Source of the DNA: Methanosarcinales archaeon
Lineage (GTDB): Archaea > Halobacteriota > Methanosarcinia > Methanosarcinales > Methanocomedenaceae
Reading direction: 5' to 3'
Assembly: GCA_021108405.1 (NCBI GenBank)
Contig: JAIOQW010000352.1
Location: 1 to 37,463 of the forward strand
Length of the DNA: 37,463 bases
The notes beneath the pieces were generated by a model, which worked only from the letters and a program-made list of their open reading frames with translations, had not been told where the DNA came from and made no database searches. The position numbers and the translations under genes were made by a program. Below are positions 1 through 8,123 of the stretch, one piece after another. The stretch's first letter is position 1, and every line of letters starts with the position of its first letter.

Positions 1-88
1 ATCGAAAATGCTCACTCCGTTCACATTTTCTAATCTTCAGCTTCTTCGAAGCTTCAGTCAAGAAAATCCGAGCGATAGCGAGGATTTT
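1..88 (-). repeat. Composite palindromic element, modules A-B-C, minus orientation
   Basis: Read on the minus strand this stretch runs A (63-88, AAAATCC paired with GGATTTT), B (31-59, AGCTTC/GAAGCT hairpin at 39-53) and C (4-30, GAAAATG paired with CATTTTC). It is almost identical to the copy at 26242-26324, including the linkers between hairpins. It begins one base after the stop of the gene ending at 90, so it would lie in that operon's 3' untranslated region. Module D, if present, is outside the window. Confidence 0.85.
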
Positions 89-89
89 G

Positions 90-716
90 CTATTTTTCAA
101 CCGTGCCCCATATATGAAAAAACCGCTGAATAGCCGTTATATGAGACGTTATGGCTATTATCACAATAACCCAACCCAATGCCTCCAGACCATATATCTC
201 ATGAGGATATATAATATTCACAATATTGGCAATAAAAATAAAAAACAAACGATCAGCCCGTCCCATAATCCCACCGTAATCCCGCTGAATTCCTACTGCC
301 TGGGCCTGAGTACCTATATAACTTGTTATTAAAACACCAGTGATAGCCACAACACCTATCATCCAGTGTACATAAGCGGCAAAGAATATTCCACAAATAA
401 TAATAGTATCTGCATAGCGGTCGATAACATGATCCAAAAAATCTCCTTTATTCGACTGCATACCATTCTGTCTTGCCATGACACCATCAACGGCATCGGA
501 AAAAGAGTTCAGTATAACAAACACCAGAGCTAACATTAAGTATATCAGTTTATTAATAGGGCATAGATATGAAAAATAATAACAAATCCCTGCTATAATA
601 GCAAATGCCATAGAGAGTACAGAAACGATATTGGGTGTTAATCCAATGCGGATGAGAAAAGCCGCTGAAGGATTAAGAATAAAATCCATATAAGATCTGT
701 ATTTGTTCAGGGTCAA
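90..716 (-). CDS. CDP-alcohol phosphatidyltransferase family protein (probable archaetidylinositol-phosphate synthase type)
   Basis: 208-residue integral membrane enzyme. The family signature D-x2-DG-x2-AR-x8-G-x3-D-x3-D is complete at about residues 73-97 (DAVDGVMAR, then GDFLDHVID); these aspartates bind the metal and the CDP group. Hydrophobic segments flank the motif and fill the C-terminal half. Archaeal members join a polar head group (inositol phosphate, glycerol phosphate or serine) to CDP-archaeol at the cytoplasmic face of the membrane. The N-terminus matches the archaeal group in which archaetidylinositol-phosphate synthase falls, but the substrate cannot be fixed from sequence. 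It is the last gene of a four-gene operon and its start overlaps the upstream kinase stop by 4 bases. A composite palindromic repeat follows the stop immediately. Confidence 0.85.
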   Translation of the reverse strand: MTLNKYRSYMDFILNPSAAFLIRIGLTPNIVSVLSMAFAIIAGICYYFSYLCPINKLIYLMLALVFVILNSFSDAVDGVMARQNGMQSNKGDFLDHVIDRYADTIIICGIFFAAYVHWMIGVVAITGVLITSYIGTQAQAVGIQRDYGGIMGRADRLFFIFIANIVNIIYPHEIYGLEALGWVIVIIAITSHITAIQRFFHIWGTVEK

Positions 717-1261
717 AGAAATACCTCTTCACTCCAATCAAAGCGCCCGGGGAGATATTCATTTAAGGATACTATATCTCCTGCTTCCAACTGTAACACT
801 AATGAATGAATAACCCGTGAGGCCTCTTCGGGTGTGGTTGCACCAGTCTCTACTTCATAGACCTTCTGATGTCGTTCTACTGCTTCTATCAATATCACAT
901 CCAGTGCTTCAGCTTCAATATTTTCATTTACTTTTTCAGGTAGATATCCTCTGGCTGCAAGGCGTTTGGCAAGGATTTCAGGTCTTGTCCGCAGCACAAT
1001 GACTGCATCTATGCCCTTGAGATAATGTGATAAGTGCCCTTCGATTATTACTGTTACGGTATTATTTTTAAGCATCTCATCCATACGGCCCTGCACAGCA
1101 TCCATATCAGCAATCAAGGAACCTCGCTGTTCATCCTGTCCAAAATGTAATCCTTCCTTTTTTATATGCATGTTGAGATCAATGATCTTAAATTCCCTGT
1201 TAAGATATGTGCATATTGAGGACTTTCCTGTGCCTGGAGTACCGGTCAATGCAATGATCAT
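713..1261 (-). CDS. AK6/Fap7-type adenylate kinase
   Basis: 182-residue P-loop kinase. Residues 7-14 form Walker A (GTPGTGKS). The following LNREFKIIDLN and the short lid-like region are typical of the archaeal/eukaryotic AK6 (Fap7) group, which binds adenine nucleotides and in yeast and Pyrococcus works in late small-subunit ribosome assembly with ribosomal protein S11/uS11. VIIEGHLSHYL near residue 75 and the RTRPEILAKRLAARGY segment near residue 91 fit the NMP-kinase fold. It overlaps hisC upstream and the phosphatidyltransferase downstream by 4 bases each, so it is very probably co-translated with them. No functional link to either neighbour is evident. Confidence 0.88.
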   Translation of the reverse strand: MIIALTGTPGTGKSSICTYLNREFKIIDLNMHIKKEGLHFGQDEQRGSLIADMDAVQGRMDEMLKNNTVTVIIEGHLSHYLKGIDAVIVLRTRPEILAKRLAARGYLPEKVNENIEAEALDVILIEAVERHQKVYEVETGATTPEEASRVIHSLVLQLEAGDIVSLNEYLPGRFDWSEEVFL

Positions 1262-2355
1262 GACCGCAATATATCAATTAATGTATCCACAACCCGCCTG
1301 TTTTGATCAGGTTTTCCTATAGTGATCCTGACCAGATGCTCACCTGCATCCCGAAATGACTTGCAGTCACGTATAATGATTCCTTTTGTTAACATTTTCT
1401 CTACTACTTCACTGCTCTTTTTCGGGGAAACGTCTAACATAATAAAATTTGCTTGGGATGGGTATACATGGCAGTAAGAAGACAATTGTTGGCTAAGGAA
1501 TGTCCTGCCAATACGTACATTCTCTATGGTCCTTTTTCTATATTCCGTATCCTTAAGAGCAGCCAGTCCTGCAGCTACTCCGATCCTGTTCACGGCAAAC
1601 GGTGTGGTAGCTTTCATATATTCTTTATATATCCACCCGGGAACAATGCCGTACCCTACTCTAAGCCCGGCAATACCCATAGCCTTGGACAGGGTACGTC
1701 CAACTACCAGATTGTCATATTCATAAGATAGATGTGTAAGCTGTGTATTGGCGAATTCCACATAGGCCTCATCAAGAAATACTAATGCATCCGATCTATC
1801 TAATATTTCCTTTAAATCACTTTCAGGTATGCTGTTCCCTGAGGGGTTATTAGGTGAGCATAGGAAGACCAGGTTAGTAGAATCATCTATAGAAGATACT
1901 ACTGCATCGGTGTCTATACTAAAATCATCCGAGCGTCTTACGAATACAGGAGTACCTCCCTGGGCTCTTACTGCGATCTCATAATATGAAAAAGTAGGAG
2001 TGGTAATAAGCGCTTTAGTACCTGGCTGAATGAATAACCGCATTAAAGTATCTACTACACCGTCCATACCAGCACCCATGACCACTCTATCTTCAGGAAA
2101 TCCCACATATTCTGCCAGTACACTACGAAGTTCTCCTGCATCAGGTGAAGGATATATGCTAATAGTTTGCGAGCTGGAGCGTATAGCTTCTACTGCCATA
2201 GGAGAAGGACCAAGTGGGTTCTCATTAGAACCGAGTTTGATGATATCTTCGGGCCTGATCCCATAACCCATCGCAATTTCCTCTATTGACTTGCCAGGGA
2301 CATATTCATTTATTTCTTTAATAGAACTCTTAAGAAGATCAGTTATGTGCCTCAT
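1258..2355 (-). CDS. hisC: Histidinol-phosphate aminotransferase
   Basis: 365-residue fold-type I PLP enzyme, usual length for HisC. It converts imidazole-acetol phosphate and glutamate to histidinol phosphate in histidine synthesis. Visible markers are GSNENPLGPSP near residue 42, the CSPNNPSG substrate loop at 167-173, DEAYVEF at 195-201, and the PLP lysine K224 in TLSKAMGIAGLRVGYG. The C-terminal arginine region LVRITIG is also present. The start overlaps argD's stop by 4 bases (ATGA), indicating translational coupling. Broad-specificity archaeal paralogues exist, so activity on tyrosine or phenylalanine cannot be excluded. Confidence 0.93.
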   Translation of the reverse strand: MRHITDLLKSSIKEINEYVPGKSIEEIAMGYGIRPEDIIKLGSNENPLGPSPMAVEAIRSSSQTISIYPSPDAGELRSVLAEYVGFPEDRVVMGAGMDGVVDTLMRLFIQPGTKALITTPTFSYYEIAVRAQGGTPVFVRRSDDFSIDTDAVVSSIDDSTNLVFLCSPNNPSGNSIPESDLKEILDRSDALVFLDEAYVEFANTQLTHLSYEYDNLVVGRTLSKAMGIAGLRVGYGIVPGWIYKEYMKATTPFAVNRIGVAAGLAALKDTEYRKRTIENVRIGRTFLSQQLSSYCHVYPSQANFIMLDVSPKKSSEVVEKMLTKGIIIRDCKSFRDAGEHLVRITIGKPDQNRRVVDTLIDILRS

Positions 2356-3527
2356 TTTGCCTCTTGAATGCCTTTTTCTATAACCTCGGTCACACGATCG
2401 ATCTGTTTAGTAGTAATTACCAGTGGAGGAACCAGTCTGAGTACACAGTCAGATGTGCAATTTAGCAATACACCGTTAACTCTTGCATATTCCACAACAG
2501 GTGCACACTTAAGTGCAAGTTCGATACCGATCATAAGACCTCTGCTGCGTATCTCTTTAATATTATCTGATCCGATACTTTTTAGTCTGTCTGTAAAATA
2601 ATCGCCCATATTAGCAGACTTTGCTACCAGGTCCTCATCTTCAATTACTTTTAATACTGCCAATGCAGCTGCACATAACAGGGGCCCTCCACCAAAGGTA
2701 GTTCCATGTTCGCCTTTTTGCATCTTTGAAGCTGTCTGCTCTTTAGCAAGTATGGCACCCATGGGCAGACCGCTGGCCATTGCCTTTGCAATTGTCATTA
2801 TATCAGGTCTGACGTTTGAATATTCACATGCAAACCAGCGTCCGGTTCTCCCGAATCCTGTCTGGATCTCATCGAATATCAATAGTGCTCCTGAATCATC
2901 GCATATATCCCTTGCTGCCTGCAGATACTTATTGTCAGGTATATTTATCCCGCCTTCGCCCTGGATAGGTTCGAGTATAACTGCTGCAGTGCTCTTCTTT
3001 ACAACGGCTTTCAATGCTTCGATGTCATTATAAGGCACAAAATCCACATTTTTAATGAGTGGTTCGAAGGGGGTGCGGTATTGTTGCTTATGTGTGGTAC
3101 TCAAAGCCCCCATAGTCCTTCCGTGAAACCCGTTCTCAGCAGCCACAAAATCAGTACGTCCCGTTGCTTTTCTAGCCAATTTCAATGCCCCTTCAACTGC
3201 TTCAGCCCCTGAATTGCAGAAGAATGCCCGATCCATCTTTGTAAGCCGGACTAGTTTTTCTGCAAGTTCGGGTTGTTTTTGATTATAATACAGATTAGAG
3301 ACATGAATAAGCTCAGACACCTGATGGTTTACTGCTTCAATAACGTAAGGATGACAATGCCCGATACTATTTACTGCGATACCCGCAACACAATCTATAT
3401 ATTCCTTGCCCTGTGTATCCCATACTACTGCACCCTTTCCACGTATTAAGGCTAAAGGCTGGCGCGTATAATTCTGGAATACATATTTTGAATCAAGGTT
3501 AGTGATGTACTCATATTTTGTTGTCAT
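2352..3527 (-). CDS. argD: Acetylornithine aminotransferase (class III PLP aminotransferase)
   Basis: 391 residues, full length for ArgD. It interconverts N-acetylglutamate semialdehyde and N-acetylornithine in arginine synthesis, and many homologues also act in the lysine pathway. Evidence: the FFCNSGAEAVEGALKLAR phosphate-binding stretch near 102, FHGRTMGALS near 134, LLIFDEIQTGFGRTG at 215-229 with the cofactor aspartate, and PLP lysine K248 in TIAKAMASGLPMGA. It is the first gene of the operon running argD-hisC-AK6-phosphatidyltransferase. A 64-base gap separates it from the Roadblock gene upstream. Confidence 0.93.
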   Translation of the reverse strand: MTTKYEYITNLDSKYVFQNYTRQPLALIRGKGAVVWDTQGKEYIDCVAGIAVNSIGHCHPYVIEAVNHQVSELIHVSNLYYNQKQPELAEKLVRLTKMDRAFFCNSGAEAVEGALKLARKATGRTDFVAAENGFHGRTMGALSTTHKQQYRTPFEPLIKNVDFVPYNDIEALKAVVKKSTAAVILEPIQGEGGINIPDNKYLQAARDICDDSGALLIFDEIQTGFGRTGRWFACEYSNVRPDIMTIAKAMASGLPMGAILAKEQTASKMQKGEHGTTFGGGPLLCAAALAVLKVIEDEDLVAKSANMGDYFTDRLKSIGSDNIKEIRSRGLMIGIELALKCAPVVEYARVNGVLLNCTSDCVLRLVPPLVITTKQIDRVTEVIEKGIQEAK

Positions 3528-3591
3528 ATTATCAAGGTTTCTTGATATAAGTGCTTAATAATAAAATCTTTGGATGAATATGATTTAATAT

Positions 3592-3957
3592 TTATACAAG
3601 CTCTTTTACTTTTTTCGCAGCTTTTTCTAATTTATTTAAAATAACCTCAATATTCATTCCACGGTTTGTTAATACCACGATCAAAGCATTGGAACCAGCT
3701 GAGTAAGTGATCAGATTATGGTGATCGGTTTGAACAATAGTGGTCTTAGGAATCTCTTTGCAGAGTCTATTAATAGTGGATTCTGCTGATAAGTGAAGAA
3801 TAGCAGAAAGGGCAGCAAAGGATTCACTGTCCATATCTTCAGCCGTACTGGATACCATTTTAAGACCATTACGTGAAATAATACCAGAGGCTTTAATAAC
3901 GCCTGTTGTCTCAAGATCACCCAGGATTTCTTCTAATTTTTCCTGCAACGTACTCAT
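3592..3957 (-). CDS. Roadblock/LC7 domain protein
   Basis: 121-residue protein covering one Roadblock/LC7 domain. The domain pattern is visible: an N-terminal helix (LQEKLEEILGDLETT), two strands around GVIKASGIISRNG, a central helix (FAALSAILHLSAESTINRL), and paired strands ending in ALIVVLTNRGMNI. Archaeal Roadblock proteins form dimers and often regulate small GTPases or other NTPases, but no GTPase gene is adjacent. A GGTGG ribosome-binding site precedes the ATG. It lies 29 bases after the PAN stop on the same strand, so it is likely co-transcribed with PAN. No direct role in proteasome function can be claimed. Confidence 0.85.
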   Translation of the reverse strand: MSTLQEKLEEILGDLETTGVIKASGIISRNGLKMVSSTAEDMDSESFAALSAILHLSAESTINRLCKEIPKTTIVQTDHHNLITYSAGSNALIVVLTNRGMNIEVILNKLEKAAKKVKELV

Positions 3958-3986
3958 ATTATATATCCACCCTCTCTTACTGATTC

Positions 3987-5246
3987 TTATTGGAACATAT
4001 TCCCAACAATAGCATTAGAATTCTTTCCATGTTTCAATACTTTTGTAATAGCGTCTTCCATATCCTTTATTTCAACACAGTCCCTTTCATTCCTAATAGC
4101 AAACATACCAGCTTCCGTAGCTATAGCCTTCAAATCAGAACCACATGATCCTTCGGTAATCTTTGCCAGATATTTAAATTTAATATCCTTTGAAAGTGTC
4201 ATTTTATGGGTATGGATCCTTAGAATGCTTTCTCTGGCACTTTCATCTGGTAGGTTAACTTCAATAAACCTGTCAAACCGCCCCGGACGAAGTATTGCGG
4301 AATCAAGTATATCAAGCCGGTTTGTAGCTGCCAGGAGTCTAACATCACTTCTCGGATCAAAACCGTCCATTTCAGCCAGTAATTGCATTAACGTACGCTG
4401 CACTTCCCGATCACCGGCTGTAGCTCCGTCATATCGTTTAGCTCCGATCGAATCAAGTTCATCAATGAAAATTATACTGGGAGCATTATCTGCGGCAAGT
4501 TTAAAAAGTTCCCTGACCATACGGGCCCCTTCCCCGATATATTTCCTGACAAGTTCCGAACCTACTAATCTAATGAAACTGGTATTGGTATGGTTAGCTA
4601 CGGCCTTTGCAAGCATGGTCTTACCTGTCCCCGGTGGGCCATACAGCAGTACACCTTTCGGAGGATCAATGCCGACCTTTGTAAAAGCTTCAGGTTTCAT
4701 TAAAGGCAATTCTACAGCTTCTCTGAGCTCCCTGATCTGCTCTTCAAGCCCACCTATCTGGGAATAGTCCACATCCGGTGATTCAATCAATTCTAATCCG
4801 CGTATCAAATGACTCTTTGAGGGTGGGAGAGTACTTACCACTGCCAGGGTTTGCTGGTTCATAGCAACCTGATTCCCGGGCTCCAGTTCAGATTCTTTTA
4901 TAAATTTGGACAGACCTACTATAAACTGCGGGCCAGTACTGCTTCTTACGATCAATTTGTCATTTTCCAGAACATCTACTATCGTACCTACAATAAGAGG
5001 TGCTGCTTTCAAACGTTCCATTTCACTACGCAGCTGCCTTAATTCCCGTTCAAACTTCAATTTTTGAGAATTTGCCTGACGCTTTTCAGCTTCTATTTTT
5101 AAATGTTGTTCCTTAAGAAAGAGATTCCTTTGTTCGAGTTGATGCATCCGGTCTATCAAATATCTTGAAAAATCATCACTAGCGAGGTCTGGCGTGATAT
5201 TGATCGAAGATTCTTTTACTAAATTGTCTTCCAGAACTTCTGTCAT
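3987..5246 (-). CDS. pan: Proteasome-activating nucleotidase (PAN)
   Basis: 419 residues from the chosen ATG at 5246. This AAA+ ATPase forms a hexameric ring that unfolds substrates and opens the 20S proteasome. Order of parts: N-terminal coiled coil (about 30-80), OB domain (about 84-142), AAA+ module with Walker A GPPGTGKT at 203-210, Walker [10 protein letters not shown], sensor and arginine-finger region ([21 protein letters not shown]). The last three residues are M-F-Q, which fits the hydrophobic-aromatic-X tail that docks into the 20S ring, with Phe in place of the commoner Tyr. An in-frame extension to 5495 exists but runs through the divergent promoter and into the start of aMBF1. 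GGAG lies about 8 bases before the 5246 ATG and family length supports it. Transcribed divergently from aMBF1. Confidence 0.95.
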   Translation of the reverse strand: MTEVLEDNLVKESSINITPDLASDDFSRYLIDRMHQLEQRNLFLKEQHLKIEAEKRQANSQKLKFERELRQLRSEMERLKAAPLIVGTIVDVLENDKLIVRSSTGPQFIVGLSKFIKESELEPGNQVAMNQQTLAVVSTLPPSKSHLIRGLELIESPDVDYSQIGGLEEQIRELREAVELPLMKPEAFTKVGIDPPKGVLLYGPPGTGKTMLAKAVANHTNTSFIRLVGSELVRKYIGEGARMVRELFKLAADNAPSIIFIDELDSIGAKRYDGATAGDREVQRTLMQLLAEMDGFDPRSDVRLLAATNRLDILDSAILRPGRFDRFIEVNLPDESARESILRIHTHKMTLSKDIKFKYLAKITEGSCGSDLKAIATEAGMFAIRNERDCVEIKDMEDAITKVLKHGKNSNAIVGNMFQ

Positions 5247-5310
5247 TGTAATTCTCCGAATATTATTTAAGTGAACAGGATATATAGCCTTTTCGAAGGA
5301 AGAGTTAATA

Positions 5311-5790
5311 ATGGAATGTGAAATATGCGGCGTTGAGATTATCGGGTCACCAAGAAGGGTAGTAGTAGAAGGTTCTGAACTTGAAGTATGCGCCAAATGT
5401 GCCCAGTATGGAAAAACTCCTGATGGATGGGTGCCATCATCAAGAAAAGTATCTCCGGTTGCACCAACACCTGTTATTAAAAAGTCTAAACGCAATTTTT
5501 TTAGAGAAATGGATGAAGAGATAATCCATGATTATAGCCAGGTAATACGTGAAGCAAGGGAGGCAAAAGGATTAACAATAGAGGAACTGGGTATGAACAT
5601 GAAAGAGAAAGCCTCACTGATCCGTAAGATCGAACGCTCAGAGATCATACCTGAAGATTCAATGCGTAAAAAACTTGAATATGCCCTGGGAATAAAACTT
5701 ACAGAAAGAACGAGTAGTGATAACATGGAGCATGGTACCTTATTACAGGGAACTACACTCGGAGATATTGTAAAAATAAAAAGAAAATGA
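5311..5790 (+). CDS. Multiprotein-bridging factor 1-like transcription factor (aMBF1)
   Basis: 159 residues. The N-terminus holds a zinc ribbon with CEIC and CAKC pairs about 24 residues apart. A basic linker (about 50-70) leads into a HTH_3/Cro-C1 helix-turn-helix at about residues 75-130 ([17 protein letters not shown], then [11 protein letters not shown]). The two-part architecture is the archaeal MBF1 arrangement. Archaeal MBF1 associates with ribosomes and can act in transcription; its exact role is unsettled. It starts 65 bases from the PAN start on the opposite strand. The gene is followed after 6 bases by a double hairpin (5797-5853) that separates it from the convergent DUF356-like gene. 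Confidence 0.93.
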   Translation: MECEICGVEIIGSPRRVVVEGSELEVCAKCAQYGKTPDGWVPSSRKVSPVAPTPVIKKSKRNFFREMDEEIIHDYSQVIREAREAKGLTIEELGMNMKEKASLIRKIERSEIIPEDSMRKKLEYALGIKLTERTSSDNMEHGTLLQGTTLGDIVKIKRK

Positions 5791-5796
5791 TTAAAA

Positions 5797-5853
5797 TAAA
5801 ATCCTCCCTTCGGTCGGATTTTATTGAGTACATCAAGTTATACTTGATGTACT
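5797..5853. repeat. Double hairpin: repeat modules A and D between convergent genes
   Basis: Module A at 5797-5823 pairs TAAAATCC with GGATTTTA around an 11-base loop. Module D at 5827-5853 pairs AGTACATCAAG with CTTGATGTACT, an 11-bp perfect stem with a 5-base centre. Both match the dispersed composite repeat found elsewhere in the window, but the B and C modules are missing. The pair fills the 64 bases between the convergent stops at 5790 and 5855, so it could serve as a two-way 3'-end structure. Confidence 0.85.
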
Positions 5854-5854
5854 A

Positions 5855-6214
5855 TTAAAAATCATCTTCTTCATGGATTACGACATCCATTTCAGGCATA
5901 TTGTCTATATCTTTAGCAAGATTGCTATACATAGAATGTCTTGGACTTACAATAATTATGTGAGCCGGAGGATGAATCTTCTTCAACCTGCCTATGGCTG
6001 CACTGGCATGGTCACCAAGAGGAACTACTGCTGCAGAGTTGCAGGTATTTCTTAGATTGGTGTTCATTACGTTTGTAAGTACTTTGTCGGCTTTTTGCGG
6101 ATCCATTTTCTTAGGACTATCGTCAAAAGAAATGTGACCGTATCTAACCAGATCACGAATTGCTATATTTACTTTTGTATTACTATCTGCTCTTATAACA
6201 GCTAATGATTTCAT
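5855..6214 (-). CDS. DUF356-like methanogen-associated protein
   Basis: 119 residues, no signal peptide or membrane segment. The sequence begins with a short beta strand (KSLAVIRAD), has a central LGDHASAAIGRLKKIHPPAHIIIVSPRHSMY-type segment near residues 66-97 (quoted here only by landmarks LGDHASAAIG and HIIIVSPRH), and an acidic tail HEEDDF. This pattern matches my memory of the archaeal DUF356 family, found mainly in methanogens and without an assigned function. It is monocistronic here. It is convergent with aMBF1 and divergent from the DUF1015-like gene. Confidence 0.7.
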   Translation of the reverse strand: MKSLAVIRADSNTKVNIAIRDLVRYGHISFDDSPKKMDPQKADKVLTNVMNTNLRNTCNSAAVVPLGDHASAAIGRLKKIHPPAHIIIVSPRHSMYSNLAKDIDNMPEMDVVIHEEDDF

Positions 6215-6375
6215 TTTTAAACCCCCGTTTTATTGATAAATCGAGTAATTACTATATAGTGCTCATCTGCCTTAAACCATATGCTCACATGATGATGAGT
6301 AGTGTGAGAAAAAATACGAAAATTTAATTTATACAATCGTCTTTAAGTTAATCAAATGCAACTTACAATTAACCA

Positions 6376-7701
6376 ATGGACGTACCATATATGGTAATTA
6401 TCAAACCTTTTAAGACAACAATACTGAACCCGGAAATGCCAGACCGAAATAAATTGATATGTCCGGTCTACGATATCATCGACAAAACAGAATATGACAG
6501 CTACGGAAATAAGAGTAATAATATCATCCACTTAACCACACGCAAGAACAATGTTGATAGTAAAGAGTTCATTAATAGTGCAAAGAATAATCTATCCAGG
6601 CTTTTTACTGATGGTGTACTTAGAGAAAGTAAACATCCTGCATTATATATTTACGGGATCAGGTACAATCTCCCTGAGAACATCCACCGGGAGATCCATG
6701 GTACAGGGAAAAGAAATACATATTTTGCATTTGGCCTGGTTGCCCTGGTAAAAGTTGAACCTATCGGAAAAGGCAATATAGTTGGGCATGAGAATATCTT
6801 TGAGAAAAATTCTATTGAACGATCTGAATTAATGAAAGTATGCCGTATGAATTTTGCACCTATTGTTTCTGAATATAATATGCCTGGGCATGATATTAAT
6901 ATTATTTTAGAGGATTATCTTGGTTTTAAAAGACCCGGGCTTGTACTTAGAAATGATAGACTGCCACTGGTTGATCTTACATTACAAAATACCAGGCATT
7001 TATTATGGGAGATCACTGATCCTGGGCTTATTCGAAAAATCCAGGAATTAATGTCAGATAAGAAGTTACTTATTCTGGATGGCCACCACCGTTTTTCTGC
7101 TGCAAGCCGACTTAGTAAGCAGGATGGTATTGACTATACTATGATGATGTTAATGGAGGGAGGGGATCAGGCATTGCTACTGCTTCCATGGCATAGGTGT
7201 ATAAAGAACTATAATCATGACATGCTGAAAAACCAAATAGACCGGTTCTTTGATATAATATTGAAAGGAGATCAAAATGATGAGTTTAACCGGATCCTTC
7301 ATACAAAAGAAGATAAGTTCGATGTGAGGATCGGTTTTTATTATAAAAAGACTTTTTCAGTGATCAGGGCACACAGGGATAAAGTAATACAGCTTTCTGA
7401 TAAGTTAGGTGAAAAGACAGGGCTTGATTATCTTTCACTTAATGAATGGATAATCGATCCCTGTATTGACGGAAATAAGGAAGATAATATCGTTTTTACT
7501 GATAGTGTATCGGATGCAGCCTTAAAGGTTGATGGGCAAGGATTCAATGCAGCTTTTTTAATGAGACCACTTACAATAAAAGATGTAGAATATAAGGCCC
7601 ATGTAGAAAAGAAGAATTTTCCACAAAAATCCACTCTTTTTTTACCAAAAGTGGCCGAAGGTATTATAATGCGACGGATACAGGAAGATGGTCCTGAATG
7701 A
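6376..7701 (+). CDS. DUF1015 family protein
   Basis: 441 residues from the first ATG; an in-frame ATG at 6391 (MVIIKPFK) matches the usual family N-terminus equally well, and neither has a clear ribosome-binding site. Family landmarks in order are KPF near the start, ICPVYDII near residue 28 (PPYDVI in relatives), the HENIFEKNSIERSELM region near residue 137 (relatives have HE-x-T then R-x-L), and LLILDGHHRFSAASRL near residue 230. DUF1015 proteins are cytoplasmic and of uncertain function; the DGHHR motif recalls nucleotide-dependent kinase folds of the ParB/SerK type. The stop overlaps the next gene's start by 4 bases, coupling it to the universal stress protein. A TATA-like TTTATACAA lies near 6328. 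Confidence 0.8.
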   Translation: MDVPYMVIIKPFKTTILNPEMPDRNKLICPVYDIIDKTEYDSYGNKSNNIIHLTTRKNNVDSKEFINSAKNNLSRLFTDGVLRESKHPALYIYGIRYNLPENIHREIHGTGKRNTYFAFGLVALVKVEPIGKGNIVGHENIFEKNSIERSELMKVCRMNFAPIVSEYNMPGHDINIILEDYLGFKRPGLVLRNDRLPLVDLTLQNTRHLLWEITDPGLIRKIQELMSDKKLLILDGHHRFSAASRLSKQDGIDYTMMMLMEGGDQALLLLPWHRCIKNYNHDMLKNQIDRFFDIILKGDQNDEFNRILHTKEDKFDVRIGFYYKKTFSVIRAHRDKVIQLSDKLGEKTGLDYLSLNEWIIDPCIDGNKEDNIVFTDSVSDAALKVDGQGFNAAFLMRPLTIKDVEYKAHVEKKNFPQKSTLFLPKVAEGIIMRRIQEDGPE

Positions 7702-8108
7702 AGATCCTTGTACCTATTGATGGATCGGAATTCTCTAAAAAGGCTGCAAAAGTTGCCTTATCAATAGCTAGACATCATAAAGTTGAGATCATTTTGATCC
7801 ATGTTATCGCTACTACCGGCCAGGAAAGGAAGAAGTGGATGGAAGAAGGAGGTAAAAAACTGTTGGATGAATGTAAGGACGCCCTGGTAGGTCATGGGAT
7901 TGATGCCAGAAATGTCTCGATGATCATTGAAGACGGAGACCCGGCCACCTGTATCGTGGAAGCGGCTGAATTAAAGAAAGTGGACAGGATCATTATTAGT
8001 ACATATGGAAAGACCGGGCTTAAGAAGTTGACAGGAAGTGTTACTGAGAAGGTTCTGCGTAAGTCAAAAGTGCTGGTATTGACTGTATCTCCTTATTATA
8101 AGATATGA
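7698..8108 (+). CDS. Universal stress protein (UspA family)
   Basis: 136 residues, one Usp domain of usual size. It begins MKILVPIDGSEFSKKAAKVA, the family strand-helix start with the conserved Asp. The C-terminal nucleotide loop is STYGKTGLKKLTGSV. Compared with the canonical G-x2-G-x9-G-S/T, the first glycine is Ser and the spacing is one residue shorter, so ATP binding is likely but not assured. It overlaps the DUF1015-like gene by 4 bases (ATGA), a tight two-gene operon. The opposite-strand surface gene ends 16 bases downstream. Confidence 0.88.
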   Translation: MKILVPIDGSEFSKKAAKVALSIARHHKVEIILIHVIATTGQERKKWMEEGGKKLLDECKDALVGHGIDARNVSMIIEDGDPATCIVEAAELKKVDRIIISTYGKTGLKKLTGSVTEKVLRKSKVLVLTVSPYYKI

Positions 8109-8123
8109 AGAATTGGTTAAGGT

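Noticed and set aside
87-332. Open frame of 81 codons at the left end, plus strand
   Set aside because: Antisense to the phosphatidyltransferase and partly repeat-derived; no recognisable product.
4225-4767. Open frame of 180 codons antisense to PAN
   Set aside because: Low-complexity Ser/Leu-rich translation with no motif, fully inside a well-supported gene; antisense shadow.
5247-5495. 83-residue N-terminal extension of PAN
   Set aside because: It crosses the divergent promoter and the antisense start of aMBF1, has no family counterpart, and a good ribosome-binding site precedes the ATG at 5246.
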